From assembly GCF_029227915.1 (NCBI RefSeq), contig NC_079875.1, positions 18,963,001-19,027,000 of the forward strand: DNA of 64,000 nucleotides, read 5' to 3'. A program made the position numbers and the translations under genes. Under the pieces are notes generated by a model. That model was not told the origin of the DNA. It worked only from the letters and a program-made list of their open reading frames with translations, and did not search any database. Positions 54,128-64,000 of this stretch are shown here, one piece after another. The stretch comes from Hydractinia symbiolongicarpus (taxonomy: Eukaryota; Cnidaria; Hydrozoa; Anthoathecata; Hydractiniidae). Every line of letters begins with the position of its first letter. The first letter of the stretch is position 1.

Positions 54128-55103
54128 ACATCCTCCGGTACCTGCATGAGTTCTTCTGACACGAAGCTGCGATCAGGACCGTCTTTTAGGTAGTATAAAA
54201 TACGACTACCCGTCACAATACGATCCAACCTGTAAGTATGTTTGCTGTAAAAGGTGTCGGTGGCGCGTCTTTTAGAGTCACTATGCTCCTCTCCCGGCTG
54301 CCGGAGGTATAGGTAGAGACCATCCCTGGGTAGGGGGTTCTCTTCGGGATATTGCTGACTTTTTGCAAGTAGTACATCTTCGAACTTGATGGCCTTGTTG
54401 GGCTTCAGGTTGATCATAATAGTCTTGGTATTATTTAGGCTTTTGACGATGGTATACAAGTGCTTGACACAAATGGTACTAGTCTCCCCGGAGACTAGCT
54501 CTTTCGCATCCTGAGGTTTGAATAGCCCTCCCGCAAGGACCTTATTGTACGACTCGACGAAGTCCGAAAATGTATGGTGTACTTGGTGGTGGCCCTCTTA
54601 ATTTCAACACCTTTGCCCTCTAGCAGCTTGGTTACATCTAACTTGAATTCGGAACCGTTATCACACTGAAAGGTTTTAGAGTAGTGTAAGGGTCCTGTCT
54701 TGTGTATGTCCCTCAACATCTCCGCGACCTCACTAGTTTTCTTCGTTCGCAACGCCCTTGCTACTTTGTAACGTGAGGCTACGTCAATGCCTGTCAGAAT
54801 GTACTTGTTCGTATTACCATATGGTTTGTCATGTGGCATGTACAACAGTTCGAATTGATGCATTTTATTCGGTGTTGTGATGGTAAAATGGGGGTAGTCT
54901 ATACGTTTTGGACCCCTGATGTGTCTCAATCACAAAAGTTGCCCACTCAGCCAATGAATTACCTTCTCTTTGGAGAGACTACTCTCCTTCGCGAGTAACC
55001 CGATAGCTTTCCGTCCGACCTACAGATGTTCCGGTGTATAGTAGATATTGCTCAGCTTTTCCACCTCCTCCCCGGTAACGATATGTAGTGATTTTTCTGA
55101 CAT
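54094..55103 (-). pseudogene. Integrase, right copy
   Basis: Same two in-frame stops near the N-terminus as the left copy, plus a private 1-base loss near 54,579 that shifts the frame just before the catalytic Glu (left TTKYHHTFS, right TTKYTIHFR). The remaining C-terminal part (54,459-54,094) matches the left copy. Confidence 0.87.
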
Positions 55104-55135
55104 GTCTTTATTATGTGTAAGAAAAAAGCACGTTG

Positions 55136-55425
55136 TTACAGATACTTGTAAGCTACAAAGCCTAGCAGAGATAAGGAGCCAACAACGAACGTTAACTCAC
55201 CATCCTGCTGTTACTTCGAGGGTGTGTAGAAATCTTTCAATTGCGGAGCTTTTTTTCCGTTGCGATGAAGTATTGGTACATGCTATCGTCCAATCCACGA
55301 AGGCTTTTTCCTGCTTTTATTTGCCTCTCTCCTTGCTTCGCAAAAAAATCGAGCTTGGCTTGTCTATCCCTGATCCACTGGACCTGGGCTTCGTTAAGCC
55401 TTAAGCCTTTCTATCGCATGGTCAT
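55136..55425 (-). pseudogene. Small charged and membrane protein remnants, right copy
   Basis: The mirror of 36,047-36,336: a charged helical frame (NEAQVQWIRDRQAKLDFF) followed by the small hydrophobic segment TFVVGSLSLLGFVAYKYL. It carries the same stops. Confidence 0.3.
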
Positions 55426-55469
55426 GACGCCTGAGAGGTTTGAAAATAGAAAGTTCGTTTCGCTGAATT

Positions 55470-56001
55470 GAACCCGGCCTCTATCACAGCTATTGTCGCC
55501 ATTAATTGTTTACTCTTCTTGCAGTCTTTGCATCGATACCTTCCCTTTGATGGGGGCATATTTGACTTCCCCCATACAGATGGATCTCCTCCTTTCATGC
55601 CGGCATATGCTTCCACCCTTACATTCTTTACAGGTGGATCTCTGTCTTTGAGGGGGGAAAATGCTTCCACCCCTGCGATCTTTACACCGAGATCTTATCC
55701 TTTCATGTTTACATATTTGACTTCTATTACACTCCTTACGCTTGGATCTCATCCTTTGATGGGGACAAATCTGACTGTCCTTGCAGTCTTTACAATAGGC
55801 CCTCTGCCTTTGATGAGGGCATATTTGACTACCGCCACACTCCTTACATTGATCCCTCCTCCTTTCATGGGGGCATTTGTTTTTGGTACTCCGCTGTTTC
55901 TTTTTATCCAGGCATTTGATGCATGTCTTTGTAGTTTGACCATTCTTCGGCACCCTAGACGTATCTAGGGCCAACACTTTTTTACAGCTCTTGTTTTCCA
56001 T
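55470..56001 (-). pseudogene. Cysteine-repeat protein, right copy
   Basis: 163-codon ORF with the same repeat units and the same terminal frameshift as 35,471-36,000. It differs by about one residue (ALDTSRVP against ALDTFRVP). Confidence 0.6.
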
Positions 56002-56047
56002 ATTGATTTGTATTTGCCCTTAGGGACAAGCACAAATTGTGGTCTAT

Positions 56048-57136
56048 CAGTACTCCACAGAATGGAACCTACCGTCCACGATATTTAATTGGGCATCCTG
56101 TAAGAGGTAGACGTAAGCCATGAAATCAAAGGTTCCGTCTGCCTTCTTTGTGATATTTAGGGTAATCCTATCACTTAGACGTTGTAGAGGCCTTCCACTA
56201 TCATGTAGGGTATGATCGGGAGACGCCCGAAAGTCTACAGGGCATACCTTTCGTTAAAGAATTGGCCAATCGTGACGTTCGAGTCGCGGCTTCCAGGGAG
56301 GTTCACAATCTGTTCAAGATGGTCCTTGGGGAGCATGGCATGAGAGTACAAATTGTTGGGCTCTCCCTCGACAATGACGCTAATCTTCTCGAGCTTGGGG
56401 TTATAGAACACCTCTTTAACGCCGGAGTATGCCTTCACTTTTCCAGGGTCTATGAATAGTAGCAAGATACCCTTAAACGACTTCGAGGGGGTATCAATTT
56501 GTAAATTATAACTTGTGTCTGATTTTTTCATGGTGATAACCTTGCTACGGAGTGTGCGTGCATATGGCACGCAAATCTTGCATACCCCGACATCATGGCG
56601 CTCGCGAGACCTTCGTGACTGAGCTTGTCAAATTCAAGCCTAATGTTGTTTATCCCATAGGTGGCATCGGCTGGCTTGGCTGCCGTGGAACCCGAGGCCA
56701 CTGCCCCAGCATCTTTGATGGCCCTGGCCCTGATGGTCCCAACGTTGGAGTTAATGCCCTCTAAAACAAGGTTGATGTCCCTATCAAATTTTGGCATCCA
56801 CAAGTCCCGGTACACTGCTAGGATATTGAAATCCGATATGTTTTGAATTTCGGTACCATTCAAGGTGATACGGTTTCGTACCAGGCTTTTACCAATGTTA
56901 CTGACAATGGTACGATATGTATTGGTCCCCGTCAGCGTCAGGTCAAATAAGAATTTGATGGACCCTGGAAAGATGACATCATTCCCGGACATATTAGGCA
57001 TATCCACATGCAGGTCCTCGTTCTGGTTGATGGTTGAAGGTATGTGACTTATCTGAACCCTTTGTTTTCGGCCCTTGATACCAAAGAGTTGCCTCATTTC
57101 CGCATATGGGTCTAGTGTCGTTCCAAATGCACTCAT
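56048..57136 (-). pseudogene. Major capsid protein, right copy
   Basis: The better-preserved copy: 202 codons open from MSAFGTTLDPYAEM, then the shared frameshift at about 56,560, then open again (56,570-56,235) through KSDTSYNLQIDTPSK and LEKISVIVEGEPNNLYSHAM. A shared break near FFNERYAL precedes the last piece. It lacks the two private left-arm losses. Confidence 0.75.
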
Positions 57137-57169
57137 GTTTATTATATATAGGAAATCTTAAATAAAAGA

Positions 57170-58486
57170 ATGCTAACTAATCCAGTATTTGTACCTGACA
57201 TTGATATTGATGATGACGAGGAGGATGGGGGGCCATCCAGATAAACCCGATGATACTACACCAAAACTCCCTGGAACGCCAAAACTTCCCGGAACGTTGG
57301 GGCCTTCAACAGAACAACAGCATGGGGATCTTTCGGGGCAGAGGCAAAAGCTACTAAAATCAAAGATCGATGGCCTTTACGATCGCCTTACGGAAAAATT
57401 GGGGTTACAGCCCGATGCAAGGTATTATGATGCCTTCAGAGAAGAAGGGGAATCAACTAATTGTTAAGGAGATAGTGAAGGGTAAGAAAACCTTTAAGGA
57501 AATAGTGGTTACAAATCAAGATGGTAGCCTAAAAACCGTTGGTCAGATCCAAACGCTCCTAGGTATTAATCGCCTACAAGCCCTGGGGTTTGTCGACTAT
57601 GTTACACCCAACAAAGGTGTTAAATTTAAGTCCCAGAACTTATTGAAAAGGTATAATAAAATAGAGGAGGAGGCCGAACATATTGAGATGGAATCGTTGG
57701 AGGAGATCGATGAATTTGTAGATGCCACGGAGAGCCTTATACAAGACACTTCGTTTGTCGGGCCTTATGAAGGTGGCATCACCCCACGTGAAAGAAGGGG
57801 ACTTGACATCGAGCTTCAGACGTTAAGTGGTAACTTGAAAAGCCTGAAAAATAAGATGATCCTATACGTCAGTGAGATTAACAAGGCAGAAGGCAGGGTG
57901 AAAAAACTTGAGAAGCAGAAGGTCGGGGCAGACGAAGGACAGAAGGCTAACCTTGAGAAGGACATAGAAAAGGCGAAGAAAGAGATTAAGGATCTGAACG
58001 ATAAAAAGAAGGCCATAGGGGAAGCACATGGTATACTATTCACTGACATATACCCCAAGCTGAGGCATATTAAGGATACGCTCTTGAAAATCGCCGGAGA
58101 TAACACAACTCTGCTTGAGAAGTTTCGTATACTCTCCAGGGAACAAGGGATAACCATAGCGAGTATCGTCTCTGCTATTGGTCTATTGATAAGCACCATT
58201 GTACTCTCTGTTAGAGAGTACAATGGTGCTTATCAATGGTGCGCTGGGGGTGCCGTAGGAGGAAGTGTCGCAGCGGGTGGTGAAAAAGGCTTTGTGGAGA
58301 AGCAGCTGGAAAGGCTCGAATATTTTCTCAAATACCTAGCAAGCAAGGCAGGTGTTGCGTTACATCATCGGTACGGTAGTCTCGTTCTTCCTGAGGGTAA
58401 CGTCAACCATCGTGAAATATGCGGCAAAACATCTGTATATGGCCATCGCGGGAACTGCCGGGCTTGTTGTGCTATACGTGAAGTAG
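57170..58486 (+). pseudogene. Coiled-coil TM protein, right copy (full length)
   Basis: Keeps the 467 bases missing on the left. They encode FKSQNLLKRYNKIEEEAEHI, an acidic segment, and a long Lys/Glu coiled coil (KMILYVSEINKAEGRVKKLE ... KKEIKDLNDKKKAIGEAHGI). TM helix GITIASIVSAIGLLISTIVL follows, then the hairpin insertion, then a frame change near 58,357 before the terminal hydrophobic segment. An early frame break near 57,240 and another near 57,400 are also visible. The layout suggests a membrane-anchored fibre or virion assembly protein, but the role is unknown. Confidence 0.55.
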
Positions 58487-58488
58487 GC

Positions 58489-59680
58489 CTATTTCAGCCA
58501 TATATAGGCCAAGATGAGGCCAACCCCTGTTATAATAATGGTGGTCTTGGTATCCTCATGTTGGTTTTGTGGTGGTTGTTCAAGTATATGGGGCGTGATA
58601 TTTACCTGTATATCGGGGGTATGTATGGGATGTGTATGCCTAGGGGGTGATTTGGCAGAAGCCAAATGTCTGTTGGCATGCTTTGGAGGTGTAGGTGGTA
58701 TGGTATGTATAGGAGGCGTGGCATGCTGCACAATAGGTTTGTTATTCAGGTCAAGCCGTATACCGATCATTGCATTTGCGGGTGCGATCAAAATATTGTT
58801 GTTGTGCCCCACAATTTTGCCTATACGCAGGTTCTTATCGGATGGTAGCATGTACACGTAGTGTATTACGGCAAAGTTCACCGGAGTTCTAGCATATTGC
58901 AATACCTTCTGGAATTCGGTGATGTCATGGCTTACATTTGCCTGACGTTCTACCATAGCCTCAAATTTTTGTACTAGAATTTGCCCTGCTGTATAATTGT
59001 CTGCATTAGATCCAATCAGGGATGCTTTGGCACCTGCTTGCGATCCCAGCAATAGGATCACATAAACCCTGATGCTCTCACTCAGCTTTGTCAGGCCTTC
59101 TGACGTCACCTTGGCTTGTGGGCATAATAAACTTGGCCCAATCATCGTCAACCTGCGGCCACCATCTACAATTTGTCAATGACGACATGACAGCCTCGAA
59201 TTTATACAGGGCATTAGCATCTGCACCGTACTCGCGGCATACCTGTGCGTATCCAGATGTGGAGTAGGGATTTTTATACTGTTCGAACCTATCGTCATAC
59301 GGCATGGGTACCTTCATCCTTGCCAGGATGCGACGCATATGGTAATAGACATGGAATTTAAAAATCGAATTGATAAGGGGTACCGAGCCCGTCATTTGCT
59401 TGGTACAGATGCCTAGGGCTGTTGTTGCGCAATGGGTGGCGAAATTCACCTGAATATTTCAGTAATCCAACGCTTGCCCTTTCCACCCCACACTAACTGG
59501 GTCATTGAGATAGGTCGTTGGGGCCTTTATGGCGTACTTCGTGAACTCCGGGAATACCACAGAAATATGGGACTCCGTACTCCCGTAAAGGTCCTGGTGC
59601 TCAAAGTTTGTAACACCAAGTGGCCATTCTCTCCTGTTACTTTTATACTTTGCCGAGTGATTGTATTGGTCTATGTTCAT
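58489..59680 (-). pseudogene. Polinton conserved protein with TM, right copy
   Basis: The same three frames and the same breaks as 32,261-33,452, almost identical in sequence (one KHQ/EHQ difference in the first part). It converges on the coiled-coil gene with a 2-base gap. Confidence 0.55.
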
Positions 59681-59705
59681 TCCTTTTCTTGTTAGAAGAA
59701 AGGGA

Positions 59706-60348
59706 ATGAAACAACTGTACATTACTGATATCGATATACCTACGATTTTCGGGGACTACCTGGGACAGGACACTCGCATTGCCTTGAAATCGATTAGTAT
59801 CAGGCCCGGTTGGTTGAACCTATACAGTGACAATGACATTACGATCAGGAAAGTGGATCCTGATCAGAGGGTGACTCGTATCGAGATTATAAAGGGTTTG
59901 TATAGGGTTGAGGACATTGCAGCTATTGTCAACAGCGAAGCGGAGGGTAAGATTAACCTATTTGTATTGAAAAATGGGTACTGTAGACTTTGTGTCGGTG
60001 ACGGTTACTCGGTGGTGATTCATCGACCATTACAGGAGCTGTTGGGGCTGCCCTACGACCCCGCAAAAAAGTTTTATATGAAGGGTGACTACGACATTTT
60101 ATACAGGACCGATACATGTCAGAAATTGAGACTTATTTGTCCACAATTGGATGAAGACGACTGCCTTTTGGATGGCAAAAAATCCAAGGTTCTGGCCTTG
60201 CTTCCTACCAAGGAGTTAAACGTCTGAGGAGCCTGTTTACCTTCCATTAAAAGGCTCCACAGACCGTCTGGAGTTTATGCTAACAGACGTCTACCATCAC
60301 GAGAAGAATGTCACGTTTTTCAATACCATGCGTATTCTGATAGAATAA
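59706..60348 (+). pseudogene. Probable minor capsid protein, right copy
   Basis: Open from MKQLYITDIDIPTIF to 60,227, where a stop ends the frame (left copy reads on in the wrong frame here). The C-terminal piece in another frame (EFMLTDVYHHEKNVTFFNTM) ends at 60,348, 3 bases before the next start. Confidence 0.5.
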
Positions 60349-60350
60349 AG

Positions 60351-60997
60351 ATGAGCGATATCAGCAAACTTTATCCGAGTTTGCCGAGTGCACCTGCGCG
60401 AGGATCTGATCAGGATGAGGGACAAATTTTCAGGCTTAAAAAAATAGAGGAGATAGAACAATATCTCCGGGATGAAATAAAAGAGCGGAATAGACTTAGA
60501 AAGAAATTCAAAATGCATAATACATGGGTACGCTTCTGCGATCATGGTCTGCTTGGCGTAAGTGTGATTACGTCGGGACTTGGGATTGGAGCTATGGCCT
60601 CAGGTTTGGGGGTTCCCCTGGCCTGTGCCATGGGGGACTCGCAATTGCCGCCGGAATAGGGCACGCCGGTCTCCGGAACGCCTCTAAACGGTTGCGTGTT
60701 AAGTCCAAAAAACATGATAGTATAAGGCTACTCGCAGAGGCAAAACTAAACTCGATTGTCGATCTGATCAGTAAGGCAATGGAAAACGGCGTTATCAGTG
60801 ACCACGAGTATAGCCTGATTAGCCGTGAAAAGGAGAGGTATATGTTGCTCAAGGAGCAAATGCAGCAGAGGTTTAATAGGATCGTGAATGATATCAACAA
60901 ACAGGAGAGAGCCCAGTTGGTTGCCAAGGGAGGGAGGAGGGGAAGGACGAAATTTAAAAAAAAACTACAATCTGTACAGTATGCAAGCACTATATAG
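60351..60997 (+). pseudogene. Coiled-coil/membrane protein, right copy
   Basis: As 30,941-31,587, with the same frameshift in the hydrophobic segment and a few substitutions (for example GLLGVSVITSGLGIGAM against GLLGVNVITSGLEIGAM). Confidence 0.55.
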
Positions 60998-61070
60998 AGT
61001 CCCCACCTGAATATAGGCCTTAATTTGTATTATATTTTATAGGTCTACAACTATAAAATAATATGGTTTC

Positions 61071-61708
61071 TTAATCCTCGCTTAGCAACCATTCCTTCTT
61101 AAAGTCCTTGTACCGACATTCCGTAGTATGTACCTGAGGGTAGTAGTTTTTACCTTGTACATACACCGATGAAATGGTCAGAATTGCACTAGCTTGGCAG
61201 GGCTCATCATAGGGTACCGGCATACCATAAAATTTAGTGGTAATTGCATCCTTGTAGTATTTGAGTTTGGCGTTCACGTAACGGTCCTTTCTCACAGGGC
61301 CTGTCGTCAATTTCTCGGATATTAACTCTTCGATTTTTTGCCATATTTTTCGATATTTCACAACCCAATCGGGGTACCGGGTGACCCCATGCGCGGACCA
61401 GATTTTAGGTGTTTTCACCCCCAGGGCAACCACAAGATCTTGTGTATGGTACCCTACTATGACCGATTATCCTTACCTCCATTAGCAGGGATGACATCTG
61501 AAACTGTTATGCAATCTACATTGATATCATCGATATCTGTGAAGGTAACAGCAAATGAGTAGAATAGTTTTCGGCTGACGAGCTCATTCTCAAATTTTCG
61601 CATCCCGTTTATTGTATATTTCGAACAACTGAAGAGAATTGCATGACATCCCACAGGTGCATCTATCATACGCATGCAATATACGCTCACAGTCATTACA
61701 ATGCTCAT
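61071..61708 (-). pseudogene. Polinton conserved protein, unknown function, right copy
   Basis: The same two-part structure as 30,230-30,867. Substitutions are few (for example SYFAVTF against SFAATF). Confidence 0.5.
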
Positions 61709-61893
61709 TTATTTATTAAGATATCAAGACGATCCTCCAGGTCTTTAATCCTCCGTTCATTGGACCCCTCCTTCTCTGATAATTGTACTAATGCCAGAGC
61801 CATAAGAAGTAAGGAGATACCTACGCCGGCCATAAATGCAATCAGTGTTGCGGTTCCGAAGATATCGAATTTTGATTGACAGTTGACGCACAT
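61705..61893 (-). CDS. Small CxxC membrane protein, right copy
   Basis: Identical 62-residue protein to 30,045-30,233: CxxC start, one membrane helix and a charged coiled coil. It is the only Polinton ORF without a lesion in either arm, which may reflect only its small size. Confidence 0.55.
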   Translation of the reverse strand: MCVNCQSKFDIFGTATLIAFMAGVGISLLLMALALVQLSEKEGSNERRIKDLEDRLDILINK

Positions 61894-61899
61894 TTATTA

Positions 61900-62071
61900 A
61901 TACAGCGCATGCGTTGATGATCGGTAGATTTTTGCTGATGATCAACGGTATTTTGTGCAATGGAGCGTGACAAAAAGTTGTGACGTCACAAACAAAAATT
62001 GTGTATGATATTCTTTTATGAGAGTTTGACCGTGATTTTTGAAAAAGTGTGTATGGAATGACCCCTACACT
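61900..62071 (-). repeat. Polinton outer TIR, right copy
   Basis: The inverted near-identical copy of 29,867-30,038. The flanking AGCTATATTATAGCC mirrors the left flank exactly, so the duplication included the surrounding satellite. Confidence 0.92.
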
Positions 62072-63057
62072 AGCTATATTATAGCCTTAAGGGGCTTGTG
62101 CACGTAGTGAACGGGGCTCTAACGTAATGACGGCAAGGAAAACGACTTAGAACGTCGTAGTCTATTGCGATTGGAGGGACTAGACCAAGGTTAACCTGCA
62201 CAGGCACGTGTAACGACGTGAATTACGTGTAAGGCCTTACTTAGACGACAAAAGACCCCGTATTATAGCATTTACAGGGCTGTTAATGTAGTTGACGGTG
62301 TTCTATAGCCATGGCGCCAAAAAAAACAACTCGGGACGACATAATCCTTTGAGAGTGAAAGGACTAGACGAGGTTAATGGGCAGAGACACGTGGAACCAA
62401 GTGATATACGGGTAACGCCTTTTATAGACCACAAAAATCCTATTATAGCTTTAACAGGCTTGTGCACGTAGTTGAGGGTGTTCTAAGGCCATGACGCCAA
62501 GGAAAACGACTTGTAACGTCGTAGTCCCTTGAGTCTGTAAGGACCAGACCGATACCTGCGCCGGCATGTCGTGAACGCTCGTGATTTATGTGTGAGGCCT
62601 TAATTAGGCAAGAAAAGACTATATTAGAGCATTTATAGGCCTGTGCACGTAGTTGACGGTGTTCTAAGGCCATGACGCCAAGGAAAGCGGCTTGGGACGT
62701 CGTAGTCCAGTGAGAGTGGAAGGACTAGATCAAAGATAACCTGCACCGGGACGTGAAACCGCGTGATTCACGTGTAAGGCCTTTATTAGACCACAAAAAT
62801 CATATTATAGCCTTAAGGGGCTTGTGCACGTAATTGACCGTGTTCCAATGCCATGACACCAAGGAAAACGACTTGGGACGTCGTAGTCCATTAAGATTGG
62901 AAGGACTAGACAAAGGGTATCCTGCGCAGGCACGTGGCACCACGTAATTTATATTTAAGACCTTAATTTGGCGGTAAAATGCCATATTACAGCCTTTTTG
63001 AGCCTGTGCACGTAGTTGACCGTGTTCCAATGCCATGACACCAAGGAAAACGACTTA
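62072..63057 (-). repeat. 183-bp satellite block E
   Basis: The mirror of block B (28,699-29,866), shorter by one unit. Confidence 0.92.
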
Positions 63058-63382
63058 AAACAAAATATATTTTGCCTAGAATTCTTTAAAAGACGTGCAT
63101 ATAAATTTTTTAGGAGCATAATTAAGTAAAATAAAGTTTATTTTGTATAGACTTACTTCGAACCACTAAATTTATGTACTGCACTCATACGGCCGCGCGT
63201 GTTGTCGCAACTGAGTGATCCTGGTTAGAAGATGTCTAACGCTAAATAGTTGACGGTTTAAGATGGTCAACATGAAATTGCGACTTCAATAATAAAACCG
63301 AAAAACGATCGACAAGTGTGGTGGCGTTACTTAAATTTTCAACGAGATTGTCGTTTTTTCATTCGCTCAAAAACAACAAAAC

Positions 63383-63646
63383 ATGAAATTCAACAAAAAC
63401 AGTCGTTTCGGAAGTTTTAACTTCCAAACCTTTCTCGATCCAACAAAAACAGAAACGATATGTGAAGATGTTATGAAATACAAACTAACCGCTGTAGAAG
63501 TACAAGAAACTCATATGAAAGGATATGGTATGATAGCACTGAAATCAGGCAAAGAGAAACTACATCTTTATTATTCTTGTAGTAAAGATAAATCCAGCAA
63601 AGGCATAGCTGTAATTGTGGAGGATAGATATAAAACCGTCTCCTGA
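63383..63646 (+). pseudogene. LINE endonuclease N-terminus, right arm
   Basis: 87 codons of an APE-type endonuclease: GSFNFQTFLDPTKTETICED, VQETHMKGYGM, LYYSCSKDKSSKGIAVIVED. The QETH motif carries the catalytic Glu. The frame ends at an insertion after EDRYKTVS. The left-arm copy (28,374-28,130) lacks 20 bases after ALKS, which shifts its frame, so this copy is the better one. Confidence 0.75.
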
Positions 63647-64000
63647 CATTTCCCGTCAAAAAAAACTATAAACTAGTAGCTTATAGTAATTTTTGAAAAA
63701 ATTATCTTGTAATGTAATTTTTTGTTGTATTATTAGCTATTAGACTTATTACATAATTTGAAATAAAGTAACTCCCCAACTTGTAACTCAGCGATTACTT
63801 GTACTCGTGTTAAATGCGTAAAACGTAAAAAATATGCTTAGATGATACCAGTGTGGTATGTCATTCAAAGGAACTATGGCAACGCTAACCCTGTTTTCCT
63901 GATTTTAGCTCTTTTTATAATAAAAACACAAAACGCCCGCTTTACCTCGTACAACGTCATAACCCTTAATATTACTTTGCCAAAAAATCTATCAAATTTT
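63647..64000. other. Insertion sequence in LINE, right arm
   Basis: The inverted counterpart of about 27,631-28,130, without a gene. It lacks about 150 bases present on the left (27,731-27,885). It continues beyond the window. Confidence 0.5.

Larger units (their letters stand above)
51081..62071 (-). mobile_element. Polinton/Maverick element, right copy (truncated)
   Basis: An inverted, near-identical copy of 29,867-40,729. It lacks the inner 860 bases (polymerase 5' part and inner TIR) and begins directly in polymerase codons after a satellite unit broken at GGTGTTCTAT. The outer TIR is intact (61,900-62,071). Relative to the left copy it has an extra 467 bases in the coiled-coil gene and lacks 312 bases at the BRO/acidic-tail boundary and 26 bases in the polymerase. 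Confidence 0.93.
51081..64000 (-). repeat. Right arm of giant inverted repeat
   Basis: The inverted counterpart of 27,631-40,729, running off the end of the window. It holds the Polinton right copy, satellite block E and LINE endonuclease in mirror order. Confidence 0.95.

Overview
The window is eukaryotic, AT-rich and dominated by mobile DNA. It looks like an invertebrate metazoan genome. Cnidarian is my best guess, from the metazoan GOLPH3 gene with introns, DIRS retrotransposons, Polinton/Maverick elements of the type I associate with cnidarians, and dispersed TE-like repeats. The species cannot be fixed from sequence alone. Only one convincing host gene is present: GOLPH3, three coding exons on the + strand (15,319-21,161).

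Layout. 1-2,796: no gene; a GACGT-motif-rich repeat, exon-like segments of unclear status and one copy of a hairpin-headed dispersed repeat. 2,797-7,340: a decayed DIRS-type tyrosine-recombinase retrotransposon on the - strand. 7,341-9,940: gene-poor, with small inverted or dispersed repeats. 9,940-15,060: a second DIRS-like element on the + strand, carrying an antisense THAP-domain reading frame near its left end and finishing about 260 bp before the GOLPH3 start codon. 15,319-21,161: GOLPH3; its 4.6 kb first intron holds an 867 bp foldback element. 21,162-24,912: gene-poor. 24,913-25,829: a short block of a roughly 183 bp satellite. 25,830-28,374: a decayed non-LTR retrotransposon (LINE) on the - strand.

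27,631-64,000 is one very large imperfect palindrome. Each arm holds, from outside in, LINE endonuclease sequence, a short satellite array, and a Polinton/Maverick-type virus-like transposon of about 11-12 kb. Between the arms lies about 10 kb, mostly the same satellite, itself head-to-head inverted near 47,177. The left Polinton (29,867-41,589) keeps both roughly 172 bp terminal inverted repeats. The right one (51,081-62,071) keeps only its outer end and is cut off inside the polymerase gene.

The Polinton genes recognisable by homology are the amino-terminal part of a protein-primed-type family B DNA polymerase, a retroviral-type integrase, a jelly-roll major capsid protein, a probable minor capsid protein, a BRO-N protein, two cysteine-repeat (HNH-associated) genes, and several small membrane or coiled-coil proteins. 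The polymerase catalytic part, packaging ATPase and cysteine protease are not found in either arm. Almost every gene carries stops or frameshifts. Many lesions are shared by both arms, so they predate the inverted duplication; others are private. The element is therefore a dead passenger that was duplicated as an inverted pair.
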